Assembly (NCBI RefSeq): GCF_949628265.1
Contig: NC_088787.1
Coordinates: 26,030,501 to 26,094,500, forward strand
DNA length: 64,000 bases
From: Cloeon dipterum
Lineage: Eukaryota > Arthropoda > Insecta > Ephemeroptera > Baetidae
Direction: 5' to 3'
Shown here: positions 46,541-58,626 of the stretch, in pieces
Layout of the letters: each line of letters begins with the position of its first letter
Numbering within the stretch: the stretch's first letter is position 1
Notes under the pieces: generated by a model
Seen by the model: only the letters and a program-made list of their open reading frames with translations
Database searches by the model: none
What the model was told of the DNA's origin: nothing
Made by a program: the position numbers and the translations under genes

Positions 46541-49500
46541 CAAGCGCTGTAGCGCTTCGCGTCGGTGTTCGGGGTTTACTCGGGGGTGGGCGGCAACTAC
46601 CAACCCCCCAAACACCGAGCGGGGGCGCTCCGGGGCCCCCCCGAGCACCGGAGGGGGCCGACGGCGCCTTCGGCGCCGGAAGCGCCGATATTGCCGGCTG
46701 ATTGAGAGATGTCAGGTCGGCCACCCTGAGAAAGGTCGCAGGGGAGGTAGAGGGGGTGCGCGCCCCGGCCAGACGCCTCCGGGGAGGGGTCGCGGGCGAA
46801 AATCGGTCCGCCGGTCCGTTGGTCGCGCGGCGAAGACCGTGGCGGTCAATTCGATGGTTTCAGGTTGGGGGACCCTGTGAAAGGTCGGCGGGGGTGGTTC
46901 AGGGGGTGCGCGCGAAGGTGAGACGCCTCCGGGGAGGGGTCGCGCGCGAAAATCGCTCCGCCGGTCCGTTGGTCGTGCGGCAAAGACCGTGACGGTCAAT
47001 TCGAGGATTTCAGGTCGGGGGACCCTGAGAAGAGGTCGGCCGATCGCGGCGGGTTGAAGATCTCGGCGGGCACTTTCGAATGAGGGGTCGTGGTCGATGC
47101 TGCGATGGATACTCGATTTTTGGCGGCGGGCGAAATGCGCCTGTAGTGCTTCGCCGCGCGCGCGATTGCGATTCGCACTTTTTCGAACTCTAAATGCGCC
47201 AAACGAAGCGAAATGAGTCGTTGCGGCCGGCCGAATCGCGCAGTGAAAGTGCTCAGGGTGGGCGACCTGGGGAAGGTTGGTGGTCCGAAGTGCGGCTGGT
47301 GGACGAAAAGCTGCGGCAAACTTGGTGGAAAACGCCGAAATCGCGGTTAAATTGGGCCTGCGGAAGAATCTCAGGTCGGGGGACCCTGGGGAAGGGCGGC
47401 CGGTTGCTTCAGGTTAAAGCGCTCGGCGGGCGCTTTCGAATGAGGGGTCGCGGTCGACCGTGCGGCGAAAACTCGAATTTTGGCAAAAATAATTCCGTGC
47501 GGCGGGCGAAATGCGCCTGCAGTGCACGCTCCGCCGCGCGCGCGAACACGAAAAGCACTTCTTCGCACTCTAAATGCGCCAAAAGAAGTGAAATGAGTGG
47601 TCGCGGGCGGCCGAATCGCGCAGTTAAGGTGCTCAGGGTGGGCGACCTGGGGAAGGTTGGTGGTCCGAAGTGCGGCCGGTGGACGCAAAGGTGCCTCAAA
47701 CTTGCCTCAAAATGCCGAAAAACGCGGTTAAAATCGGCCTGCGGAAGGGTCTGAGGTCGGGGGACCCTGGGGAAGGTCGTTTGACCTCGCCAGGTTGAAG
47801 CGCTCGGCGGGCCCTTTCGAATGAGAGGTCGCGGTCGACCCTGCGGCGAAAACTCAAATTTTGGCAAAAATAAATCCGTGCGGCCGGCGAAATGCGCCTG
47901 TAGTGCACGCTGCGCCGCCTGCGCGAACGCGATTCGCACTTTTACGTCGTCTAAATGCGCCAAAAGAAGCGAAATGAGTGGTTGCGGCCGGCCGAATCGC
48001 GTACTGAAGGTGCTCAGGGTGGGCGACCTGGGGAAGGTTGGTGGTCCGAAGTGCGGCTGGTGGACGCAAAGGTGCCTCAAACTTGGCGGAAAACGCCGAA
48101 ATCGCGGTTAAATTCTGCCTGCGGGAGGGTCTCAGGTCGGGGGACCCTGGGGAAGGTCGTTTGACCGCGCCAGGTTGAAGCGCTCGGCGGGCCCTTTCGA
48201 ATGAGGGGTCGCGGTCGATTCTGCGGCGAAGACTCGAATTTTGGCAAAAATAAATGTGTGCGGCACTGTGCCGCGCCGCAGCACGCCGCCGCCGTGCACA
48301 CGTTTTGCACACCCAAAACCGAAATTCGCCTCTAAATCGAATTTTGGAAGAGCTACGATGGTAAAAATTTGGATTCAGACCCCCGCGCACCCAGCCGTGG
48401 GTTTGCGGTGGTCAAATTCGAGATTCAGCGGCGGGCGGCTCCGCGGCGCCGATGCGCGTTTTTTTAGCCTGTTCATTTTCGTGCTGGCGAAATCGCGGAC
48501 TTTCGATGCGCCGCCGTGATTCGCGTATGGCACGGATTTCCGCCAAATTCGGTTTGCGGGGACTCTTCGCCGGGCGGAAGAGCGTGGCACAGCAATCGCG
48601 GCCGAAAAGAATTTTTTTCTGCCCGAAATCCGAATTCCAATTTCCCATGTTAACCTTATGGGAGGCGAAAAACCCTTCCGCGCCGCGCGCCAAAGCCTAC
48701 TCGTCCCAGGGTTTTCATCCGATCAGGTCGAATTTGGTCTTAAAATGTTCGGGGCTAAATTCCGCATCGACTCTAGAGCCATTTTTTTGAATTTTTTCTC
48801 AGGTCCGAAGTTATGCCTGCCCAAATGGTGTGGAAGGGAAAATGGGCAAAATTTGCCCGGTTAATAACTTTTTCGCTATGGGGCGGAAAAATCTTTTCCG
48901 CACACCGTCGGCCTCCCCCAGGTGTCGCCTGCACGAATCTCGAGTTTGGGGGCCCTGGGGCCCATAGCCAAATTGCGGGGGCCCCTCAAATATCGAAAAA
49001 TGGCGTTTTCCAATTTCAAAGGGTCACCGGTGACCCTGAGGAGGTCACCCGGATTTCATACTCGGTGTGCCTTAGTTTTTTGGGCAAACTTAATTTTTGG
49101 CTATCTTGGAATTTCGATCCCAGACAAAGTGGGCACCTGTGTTATTCTTATGGGAGTTTCGACTTTTGCCTGTTTTTTACCCTTTCGGGGCTCCCACCTT
49201 CCGGGCGGTTGCAGCAGGATGCCAAACCCGCACATGAAAATGAAGCTAATTGCGGCCCCCGTCGAATGAGGGGTCGCGGCGGGCCGTAAGTGGTCGCGGG
49301 GCTCCGCGGGGGCCCCTCGAAAAAAATAATTCTTGTCCAAACCACGTTTTTCGGGCTTTTTATTTTTATATCTCGGCTCCTATGGGACGTACGGCGCAAA
49401 ACCGGTGCGGGCCCACCTCGGGGTTAAATTCCGCTTCCGATGGCGCCGGTTTCGACCCCCCATCCCCCACGCAACCCCCGCCGCCCCCGGGGAACCCTCG

Positions 49501-49817
49501 AAAAAGGCGTTTTTGGTTTTATTTTTTTTTAAATTCGCCTATGGTAGGAATCTCGGGTTTTACGGTTGTTTCCTTGTTCGGAAGGGTCCCTCCACGGGCC
49601 ACCCGGGTTTGGGCCCGATCGGCCCCGAATTGCCCATTTTTTTACATTGGGAGATAGGGACGCCTCCCGCTTCGAAGGGCCCCCTCGGGCCCCTATGGGG
49701 CCCAAAGAAAAAACCTCTTGCCCAACTTCCGCACTTGGCCCCCCCACCCCGCCCCCCCGCCCCCGTCCCTTAGCTGCTCAAAAGTGTGTTCCAAGTGGGT
49801 ATTATATAGTAGGGAGA
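46541..49817 (-). repeat. Array unit 4 (core type B)
   Basis: 3277 bp. Repeat starts at 46861, 47011, 47372, 47753 (variant GAGGTCGG) and 48133. Core 48251-49817; its end sequence (TTGTTCGGAAGGGTCCC) is shared only with unit 2. Confidence 0.9.
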
Positions 49818-52800
49818 CAAGCGCTGTAGCGCTTCGCGTCGATTCGGGGGCTAATTCGGGGGCGGGGGGCAACTACCAACCCCCCAAACACCGAGCGGGG
49901 GCGCTCCGGGGCCCCCCCGAGCACCGGAGGGGGCCGACGGCGCCTTCGGCGCCGGACGCGCCGAAAACGCCGGCAGATTGAGAGATGTCAGGTCGGCCAC
50001 CCTGAGAAAGGTCGCAGGGGTGGTAGAGGGGGTGCGCGCCCCGGCGGGACGCCTCCGGGGAGGGGTCGCGCGCGAAAATCGCTCTGCCGGTCCGTTGGTC
50101 GCGCGGCGGAGACCGTGGCGGTCAATTCGAGGGTTTCAGGTCGGGGGACCCTGAGAAAAGGTCGGCCGGTCGCGGCGGGTTGAAGATCTCGGCGGGCGCT
50201 TTCGAATGAGGGGTCGTGGTCGACGCTGCGATGGATACACGATTTACGGCGAAAAAATGATTTTGAATGTGTCTTGTGCGGCGGGCGAATGCGATTCGCA
50301 CTTTTACGTCGTCTAAATGCGAAGAACGAAGCGAAATGAGTGGTTCCGGCCGGCTGAATGGCGTACTAAAAGTGCTCAGGGTGGGCGACCTGGGGAAGGT
50401 TGGTGGTTTGAAGTGCGGCTGGTCAACGCAAAGGTGCCTCAAACTTGCCTCAAAACGCCGAAAATCGCGATTGAATTCTGCCTGCGGAAGGGTCTCAGGT
50501 CGGGGGACCCTGGGTAAGGGCGGCCGGTTGCTTCAGGTTAAAGCGCTCGGCGGGCGCATTCGAATGAGGGGTCGCGGTCTACCGTGCGGCGAGAACTCGA
50601 ATTTTGGCAAAAATAAATCCGTGCGGCGGGCGAAATGCGCCTGCAGTGCACGCTGCGCCGCTGCTGCGAACACGAAAAGCAATTTTTCGCACTCTATATG
50701 CGCCAAAAGAAGCGAAATGAGTGGTTGCGGCCGGCCGAATCGCGCAGTGAAGGTGCTCAGGGTGGGCGACCTGGGGAAGGTTGGTGGTCCGAAGTGCGGC
50801 TGGTGGACGCAAAGGTGCCTCAAACTTGGCGGAAAACGTCGAAAACGCGGTTAAAATCTGCCTGCGGGAGGGTTTCAGGTCGGGGGACCCTGGGGAAGGG
50901 CGGCCGGTTGCTTCAGGTTAAAGCGCTCGGCGGGCGCTTTCGAATGAGGGGTCGCGGTCGATTCTGCGGCGAATACTCGAATTTTGGCAAAAATAAATCC
51001 GTGCGGCAGTGTGCCGCGCCGCAGAATGTGTGTTTGCGGCGGGCGAAATGCGTCTGCTGTGCACGCTGCGCCGCCTGCGCGAACGCGAAACGCACTTTTT
51101 CGCACTCTAAATGCGCCAAAGGAAACGAAATGAGACGCTGCGGCCGGCTTAATCGCGCAGATAAGGTGCTCAGGGTGGGCGACCTGGGGAAGGTTGGTGG
51201 TTTGAAGTGCGGCTGGTGGTCGCAAAGCAGCGGAAAACTTGGTGGAAAACGCCGAAATCGCGGTTGAAATCGGCCTGCTGAAGGGTCTCAGGTCGGGGGA
51301 CCCTGGGGAAGGTCGTTTGACCGCGCCAGGTTGAAGCGCTCGGCGGGCGCTTTCAAATGAGGGGTCGCGGTCGACCCTGCGGCGAAGACTCGAATTTTGG
51401 CAAAAATAAATGTGTGCGGCACGTCGCCGCGCCGCACCACGCTGCCGCCGTGCACACGTTTTGCACACCCAAAACCGAAAACCCCTTATAAATCGAATTT
51501 TGGAGGAGCTACGATGGTAAAAATTTGGATTCAGACCCCCGCGCACCCAGCCGTGGGTTTGCGGTGGTCAAATTCGAGATTCAGCGGCGGGCGGCTCCGC
51601 GGCGCCGATGCGCGTTTTTTTAGCCTGTTCATTTTCGTGCTGGCGAAATCGCGGATTTTCGATGCGCCGCCGTAATTCGCCTATGGGTCGGATTTCCGCC
51701 AAATTCGGTTTGCGGGGACTCTTCGCCGGGCGGAAGAGCGTGGCACAGCAATCGCGGCCCAAAAGATTTTTTTTCGGCCCGAAATCCGAATTCCTATTTC
51801 CCATGTTAAGCTTATGGGAGGCGAAAAACCCTTCCGCGCCGCGCGCCAAAGCCTACTCGTCCCAGGGTTTTCATCCGATCAGGTCGAATTCGGTCTTAAA
51901 ATGTTCGGGGATAAATTCCGCATCGACTCTAGAGCCATTTTTTTGAATTTTTGCTCAGGTCCGAAGTTATGCCTGCCCAAATGGCGCGGAAGGGAAAATG
52001 GGCAAAATTTGCCCGGTTAATAACTTTTTCGCTATGGGGCGGAAAAATCTTTTCCGCACACCGTCGGCCTCCCCCAGTCGTCGCCTGCACGAATCTCGAG
52101 TTTGGGGGCCCTGGGGCCCATATTCAAATTGCGGGTTGCCCCCGAGTACCGAAAAATGACGTTTTTCAACTTTGAAGGGTCACCGGTGACCCTGACGAGG
52201 TCACCCGGATTTCATACTCGCTGTGCCTTAGTTTTTTGGGCAAACTTAATTTTTGGCTATCTTGGAATTTTCCTCAGGTCATTCGAAAAACGTGGGTTAT
52301 TCTAATGGGAGCTTCGACTTTTGCCTGTTTTTTACCCTTTCTGCCCTTCCACCTTCCGTGCGGTTGCAGCAGGATGACAAACCCGCACATCAAAATGAAG
52401 CTAATCGCGGCCTCTGTCGAATGAGGGGTCGCGGCGGGCCGTACGTCATCGCGGGGCTCCGCGGGGGCCCCTCGAAAAAAATAATTCTTGTCCAAACCAC
52501 GTTTTTGCGGCTTTTTATTTTTATATCTCGGCTCCTATGGGACTTACGGGCAAAAACCGGTGGGGGCCCACCTCGGGGTTAAATTCCGCTTCCGATGGCA
52601 CCAATTTCAACCCCCCATCCCCCTCGCAGCCCCCGCTGCCCCCGGGGAACCCTCGAAAAAGGCCTTTTTCGTTTTATTTTTTTTTAAATTCGCCTATGGT
52701 AAAAATCTCGGGTTTCACGCTTGTTTCCTCACTTTTCGGCCACCGCGCGTCGACATGCCGACTTTCGGCCCGATCGGCCCCGAATTGCCGATTTTTTTAC

Positions 52801-52972
52801 ATTACGAGATAGGGACGCCTCCCGCTTCGAAGGGGCCCCTCGGGCCCCTATGGGGCCCAGAGCAAAAACCTCTTGCCCAACTTCCGCACTTGGCCCCCCC
52901 TCCCCCCACCCCCACCCCCGCCCCTTGCGTGCACAAAAGTGTGAACCAATCGGGTATTATATAGTAGGGAGA
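49818..52972 (-). repeat. Array unit 5 (core type A)
   Basis: 3155 bp. Repeat starts at 50137, 50496, 50876 and 51289. The last monomer is 413 rather than 380 bp owing to a 33-bp insertion near 51006-51038, also present in unit 7. Core 51407-52972. Confidence 0.9.
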
Positions 52973-55867
52973 CAAGCGCTGTAGCGCTTCGCGTCGTGTT
53001 AGGGGCGGTTCCAACCCCCCCAAACACCGAGCGGGGGCGCTCCGGGGCCCCCCGAGCACCGGAGGGGGCCGACGGCGCCTTCGGCGCCGGACACGCCGAT
53101 ATTGCCGGCTGATTGAGAGATGTCAGGTCGGCCACCCTGAGAAAGGTCGCAGGGGAGGTAGAGGGGGTGCGCGCCCCGGCGGGACGCCTCCGGGGAGGGG
53201 TCGCGCGCGAAAATCGCTCTGCCGGTCCGGTGGGCGGGCGGCGGAGAGCGTGGTGGTCAATTCGAGGGTTTCAGGTCGGGGGACCCTGGGAAAGGTCGGC
53301 GGGGGTGGTTGGGGGGTGCGCGTGAAGGCGAGACGCCTCCGTCGAGGGGTCGCGCGCGAAAATCGCTCCGCCGGTTCGTTGGGTGGGCGGCGGAGAGCGC
53401 GGCGGTCATTTCGAGGATTTCAGGTCGGGGGACCCTGAGAAGAGGTCAGCCGGTCGCGGCGGGTTGAAGATCTCGGCGGGCGCTTTCGAATGAGGGGTCG
53501 CGGTCGATTCTGCGGCGAATACTCGAATTTTGGCAAAAATAAATCCGTGCGGCGGGCGAAATGCGCCTGCAGTGCACGCTGCGCCGCCTGCGCGAACGCG
53601 ATTCGCAGTTTTACGCACTCTAAATGCGCCAAAAGAAGCGAAATGATCGGTTGCGGGCGGCCGAATCGCGCAGTAAAGGTGCTCAGGGTGGGCTACCTGG
53701 GGAAACTTGGTGGTTTGAAGTGCGGCTGGTCAACGCAAAGGTGCCTCAAACTTGCCTCAAAACGCCGAAAATCGCGATTGAATTCTGCCTGTGGAAGGGT
53801 CTCAGGTCGGGGGACCCTGGGGAAGGTCGTTTGACCGTGCCAGGTTGAAGCGCTCGGCGGGCGCTTTCGAATCAGGGGTCGCAGTCGACCGTGCGGCGAA
53901 AACTCGAATTTTGGCAAAAATAAATCCGTGCGGCGGGCGAAATGCGTCTGCAGTGCACGCTGCGCCGCCCGCGCGAATGCGAAACGCACTTTTTCGCACT
54001 CTAAATGCGCCATACGAAGCGAAATGAGTGGTTGCGGGCGGCCGAATCACGCAGTTAAGGTGCTCAGGGTGGGCGACCTGGGGAAGGTTGGTGGTTTGAA
54101 GTGCGGTTGGTTGGCGAAAAGCTGCCTCAAACTTTGCGGAAAACGACGAAAACGCGGTTAAATTCTGCCTGCGGAAGGGTCTCAGGTCGGGGGACCCTGG
54201 GGAAGGTCGTTTGACCGCGCCAGGTTGAAGCGCTCGGCGGGCCCTTTCGAATGAGGGGTCGCGGTCGACCGTGCGGCGTAAACTCGAATTTTGGCAAAAA
54301 TAAATGTGTGCGGCACGTCGCCGCGCCGCAGCACGCTGCCGCCGTGCACACGTTTTGCACACCCAAAACCGAAAACCCCTTATAAATCGAATTTTGGAAG
54401 AGCTACGATGGTAAAAATTTGGATTCAGACCCCCGCGCACCCAGCCGTGGGTTTGCGATGGTCAAATTCGAGATTCAGCGGCGGGCGGCTCCGCGGCGCC
54501 GATGCGCGTTTTTTTAGCCTGTTCATTTTCGTGCTGGCGAAATCGCGGATTTTCGACGCGCCGCCGTAATTCGCCTATGGGCCGGATTTCCGCCAAAATC
54601 GGTTTGCGGGGACTCTTGGCCGGGCGGAAGAGCGTGGCACAGCAATCGCGGCCCAAAAGATTTTTTTTCTGCCCGAAATCCGAATTCAAATTTCCCATGT
54701 TAAGCTTATGGGAGGCGAAAAACCCTTCCGCGCCGCGCGCCAAAGCCTACTCGTCCCAGGGTTTTCATCCGATCAGGTCGAATTTGGTCTTAAAATGTTC
54801 GGGGATAAATTCCGCATCGACTCTAGAGCCATTTTTTTGAATTTTTGCTCAGGTCCGAAGTTATGCCTGCCCAAATGGCGCGGAAGGGAAAATGGGCAAA
54901 ATTTGCCCGGTTAATAACTTTTTCGCTATGGGGCGGAAAAATCTTTTCCGCACACCGTCGGCCTCCTCAAGTCGTCGCCTTCACGAATCTCGAGTTTGGG
55001 GGCCCTGGGGCCCATAGCCAAATTGCGGGGGCCCCTCAAATATCGAAAAATGGCGTTTTCCAATTTCAAAGGGTCACCGGTGACCCTGAGGAGGTCACCC
55101 GGATTTCATACTCGCTGTGCCTTAGTTTTTTGGGCAAACTTAATTTTTGGCTATCTTGGAATTTCGATCCCAGACAAAGTGGGCACCTGTGTTATTCTTA
55201 TGGGAGTTTCGACTTTTGCCTGTTTTTTACCCTTTCGGGGCTTCCACCTTCCGCGCGGTTCGAGCAGGATGCCAAACCCGCACATGAAAATGAAGCTGAT
55301 CGCGGCCGCTATCGAATGAGGGGTCGCGGCGGGCCGTACGTGATCGCGGGGCTCCGCGGGGGCCCCTCGAAAAAAATAATTCTTGTCCAAACCACGTTTT
55401 TGCGGCTTTTTATTTTTATATCTCGGCTCCTATGGGACGTACGGGCAAAAACCGATGCGGGCCCACCTCGGGGTTAAATTCCGCTTCCGATGGCACCAAT
55501 TTCAACCCCCCATCCCTATTTCCACCCCCGCTGCCCCTGAAAGACCCTCAAAAATGCCTCTTTTGGTTTTATTTTTTTTTAAATTCGCCTATGGTAAAAA
55601 TGTCGGCTTTCTCGCTTGTTTCCTCGCTTTTCGGGTACCGCGCGTCGGCCATCCGGGTTTGGGCCCGATCGGCCCCGATTTGCCCATTTTTTTACATTGG
55701 GAGATAGGGACGCCTCCCACTTCGAAGGGCCCCTCCGGGGCCCTATGGGCCCCAAACAAAAAACCTCTTGCCCACCTTCCGCACTTGGCCCCCCCTCCCC
55801 CCACCCCCGCCCCCGTCCCTTAGCTGCTCAAAAGTCTGTACCGATCGGGTATTATATAGTAGGGAGA
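52973..55867 (-). repeat. Array unit 6 (core type B, mosaic)
   Basis: 2895 bp. Repeat starts at 53272, 53421, 53803 and 54183. Core 54301-55867. Most diagnostic sites are type B, but AAGCTTATGGG and the TCGCTTGTTTCCTCG segment are type A-like. A stretch near 55508-55565 is more diverged than in other units. Confidence 0.9.
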
Positions 55868-58626
55868 CAAGCGCTGTAGCGCTTCGCGTCGGTTTAAGGA
55901 GCAACTACCAACCCCCCAAACACCGAGCGGGGGCGCTCCGGGGCTCCCCCGAGCACCGGAGGGGGCCGACGGCGCCTTCGGCGCCGGAAACGCCGAGAAA
56001 GGCGGCCGAATGAGAGATTTCAGGTCGGCCACCCTGAGAAAGGTCGCAGGGGAGGTAGAGGGGGTGCGCGCGAAGGCGAGACGCCTCCGGGGAGGGGTCG
56101 CGCGCGAAAATCGCTCCGCCGGTCCGTTGGTCGTGCGGCAAAGACCGTGACGGTCAATTCGAGGATTTCAGGTCGGGGGACCCTGAGAAGAGGTCGGCCG
56201 ATCGCGGCGGGTTGAAGATCTCGGCGGGCTCTTTCGAATGAGGGGTCGTGGTCGACGCTGCGATGGATACTCGATTTTTGGCGGCGGTCGAAATGCGCCT
56301 GCAGTGCTTCGCCGCGCGCGCGAGTTCGATTCGCACTTCTTCGCACTCTAAATGCGCCAAAGGAAGCGAAATGAGTGGTTGCGGCCGGCTGAATCGCGCA
56401 GTGAAGGTGCTCAGGGTGGGCGACCTGGGGAAGGTTGGTGGTCCGAAGTGCGGCTGGTGGACGCAAAGGTGCCTCAAACTTGGTGGAAAACGCAGAAAAC
56501 GCGGTTAAATTCGGCCTGCGGGAGGGTCTCAGGTCGGGGGACCCTGGGGAAGGGCGGCCGGATGCTTCAGGTTAAAGCGCTCGGCGGGCGCTTTCGAATG
56601 AGGGGTCGCGGTCGATTCTGCGGCGAATACTCGAATTTTGGCAAAAATAAATCCGTGCGGCAGTGTGCCGCGCCGCAGAATGTGTGTTTGCGGCGGGCGA
56701 AGTGCGCCTGCAATGCACGCTGCTCCGCCCGCGCGAGTTCGATTCGCACTTCTTCGCACTCTAAATGCGCCAAAGGAAGCGAAATGAGTGGTCGCGGGCG
56801 GCTGAATCACGATGTGAAGGTGCTCAGGGTGGGCGACCTGGGGAAGGTTGGTGGTCCGAAGTGCGGCTAGTTAACGAAATGCAGCGGCAAACTTGGCGGA
56901 AAACGCCGAAATCACGTTTGAATTCTGCCTGCGGAAGGGTCTCAGGTCGGGGGACCCTGGGGAAGGTCGTTTAACCGTGCCAGGTTGAAGCGCTCGGCGG
57001 GCCCTTTCGAATGAGGGGTCGCGGTCGATTCTGCGGCGGAAACTCGAATTTTGGCAAAAATAAATGTGTGCGGCACGTCGCCGCGCCGCACCACACGGCC
57101 GCCGTGCACACGTTTTGCACACCCAAAACCGAAATTCGCCTCTAAATCGAATTTTGGAAGAGCTACGATGGTAAAAATTTGGATTCAGACCCCCGCGCAC
57201 CCAGCCGTGGGTTTGCGGTGGTCAAATTCGAGATTCAGCGGCGGGCGGCTCCGCGGCGCCGATGCGCGTTTTTTTAGCCTGTTCATTTTCGTGCTGGCGA
57301 AATCGCGGATTTTCGATGCGCCGCCGTAATTCGCCTATGGGCCGGATTTCCGCCAAATTCGGTTTGCGGGGACTCTTCGCCGGGCGGAAGAGCGTGGCAC
57401 AGCAATCGCGGCCGAAAAGAATTTTTTTCGGCCCGAAATCCGAATTCCAATTTCCCATGTTAAGCTTATGGGAGCTAAAAAACCCTTCCGCGCCGCGCGC
57501 CAAAGCCTACTCGTCCCAGGGTTTTCATCCGATCGGGTCGAATTCGGTCTTAAAATGTTCGGGGATAAATTCCGCATCGACTCTAGAGCCATTTTTTTGA
57601 ATTTTTTCTCAGGTCCGAAGTTATGCCTGCCCAAATGGTGTGGAAGGGAAAATGGGCAAAATTTGCCCGGTTAATAACTTTTTCGCTATGGGGCGGAAAA
57701 ATCTTTTCCGCACACCGTCGGCCTCCCCCAGTCGTCGCCTGCACGAATCTCGAGTTTGGGGGCCCTGGGGCCCATATTCAAATTGCGGGTTGCCCCCGAG
57801 TACCGAAAAATGACGTTTTTCAACTTTGAAGGGTCACCGGTGACCCTGACGAGGTCACCCGGATTTCATACTCGCTGTGCCTTAGTTTTTTGGGCAAACT
57901 TAATTTTTGGCTATCTTGGAATTTTCCTCAGGTCATTCGAAAAACGTGGGTTATTCTTATGGGAGCTTCGACTTTTGCCTGTTTTTTACCCTTTCTGCCC
58001 TTCCACCTTCCGTGCGGTTGCAGCAGGATGACAAACCCGCACATCAAAATGAAGCTGATCGCGGCCGCTATCGAATGAGGGGTCGCGGCGGGCCGTAAGT
58101 GGTCCTGGGGCTCCGCGGGGGCCCCTCGAAAAAAATAATTCTTGTCCAAACCACGTTTTTGCGGCTTTTTATTTTTATATCTCGGCTCCTATGGGACGTG
58201 CGGGCAAAAACCGGTGTGGGCCCACCTCGGGGTTAAATTCCGCTTCCGATGGCGCCGGTTTCGACCCCCCATCCCCCTCGCAGCCCCCGCCGCCCCCGGG
58301 GAACCCTCGAAAAAGGCCTTTTTCGTTTTATTTTTTTTTAAATTCGCCTATGGTAAAAATGTCGGCTTTCTCGCTTGTTTCCTCGCTTTTCGGGTACCGC
58401 GCGTCGACATGCCGACTTTCGGCACGATCGGCCCCGATTTGCCGATTTTTTTACATTAGGAGATAGGGACGCCTCCTGCTTCGAAGGGGCCCACCGGGCC
58501 CCTATGGGGCCCAGAGGAAAAACCTTTTGCCCAACTTCCGCACTTGGCCCCCCCTCCCCCCACCCCCACCCCCGCCCCTTGCGTGCACAAAAGTGTGTTC
58601 CAATCGGGTATTATATAGTAGGGAGA
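55868..58626 (-). repeat. Array unit 7 (core type A, shortest)
   Basis: 2759 bp. Repeat starts at 56169, 56530 and 56943; the second monomer has the 33-bp insertion (413 bp). Core 57061-58626. The unit ends ...TATTATATAGTAGGGAGA and meets the right flank TATACTATT. Confidence 0.9.

Larger units (their letters stand above)
36600..58626 (-). mobile_element. Tandem array of seven Helitron-like units
   Basis: Seven head-to-tail GC-rich units of 2.76-3.95 kb. On the minus strand each starts TCTCCCTACTATATAATA and ends in a hairpin, AAGCGCTACAGCGCTTG. In the family, canonical Helitrons start with TC, end near a short hairpin with CTRR, insert between A and T, and make no target-site duplication. 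Here the left flank ends in A (36599), the right flank begins with T (58627), and no duplication is seen. The last four bases are CTTG rather than CTRR, which is a deviation. Units abut without spacers (GGGAGA then CAAGCGC on the plus strand at all six junctions), as expected of rolling-circle read-through. There is no Rep/helicase frame, so the element is non-autonomous. The alternative is a satellite of other origin. Confidence 0.72.

Noticed and set aside
36600-58626. Dozens of open frames of 60-223 codons on both strands of the array, some with similar sequence in each unit
   Set aside because: They overlap in several frames at once, contain no known domain, and change length between units with indels in the repeat block. 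GC-rich DNA poor in TA-containing stops explains them.
36600-58626. rDNA spacer or rRNA genes as the source of the GC-rich units
   Set aside because: No 18S, 5.8S, 28S or 5S sequence was recognised, and the unit ends and the A/T insertion site fit a transposon better.
36600-58626. CRISPR array or bacterial/viral integration
   Set aside because: Repeats are kilobase-scale without spacer logic, no cas, phage or viral gene is present, and the host context is a eukaryotic intron.
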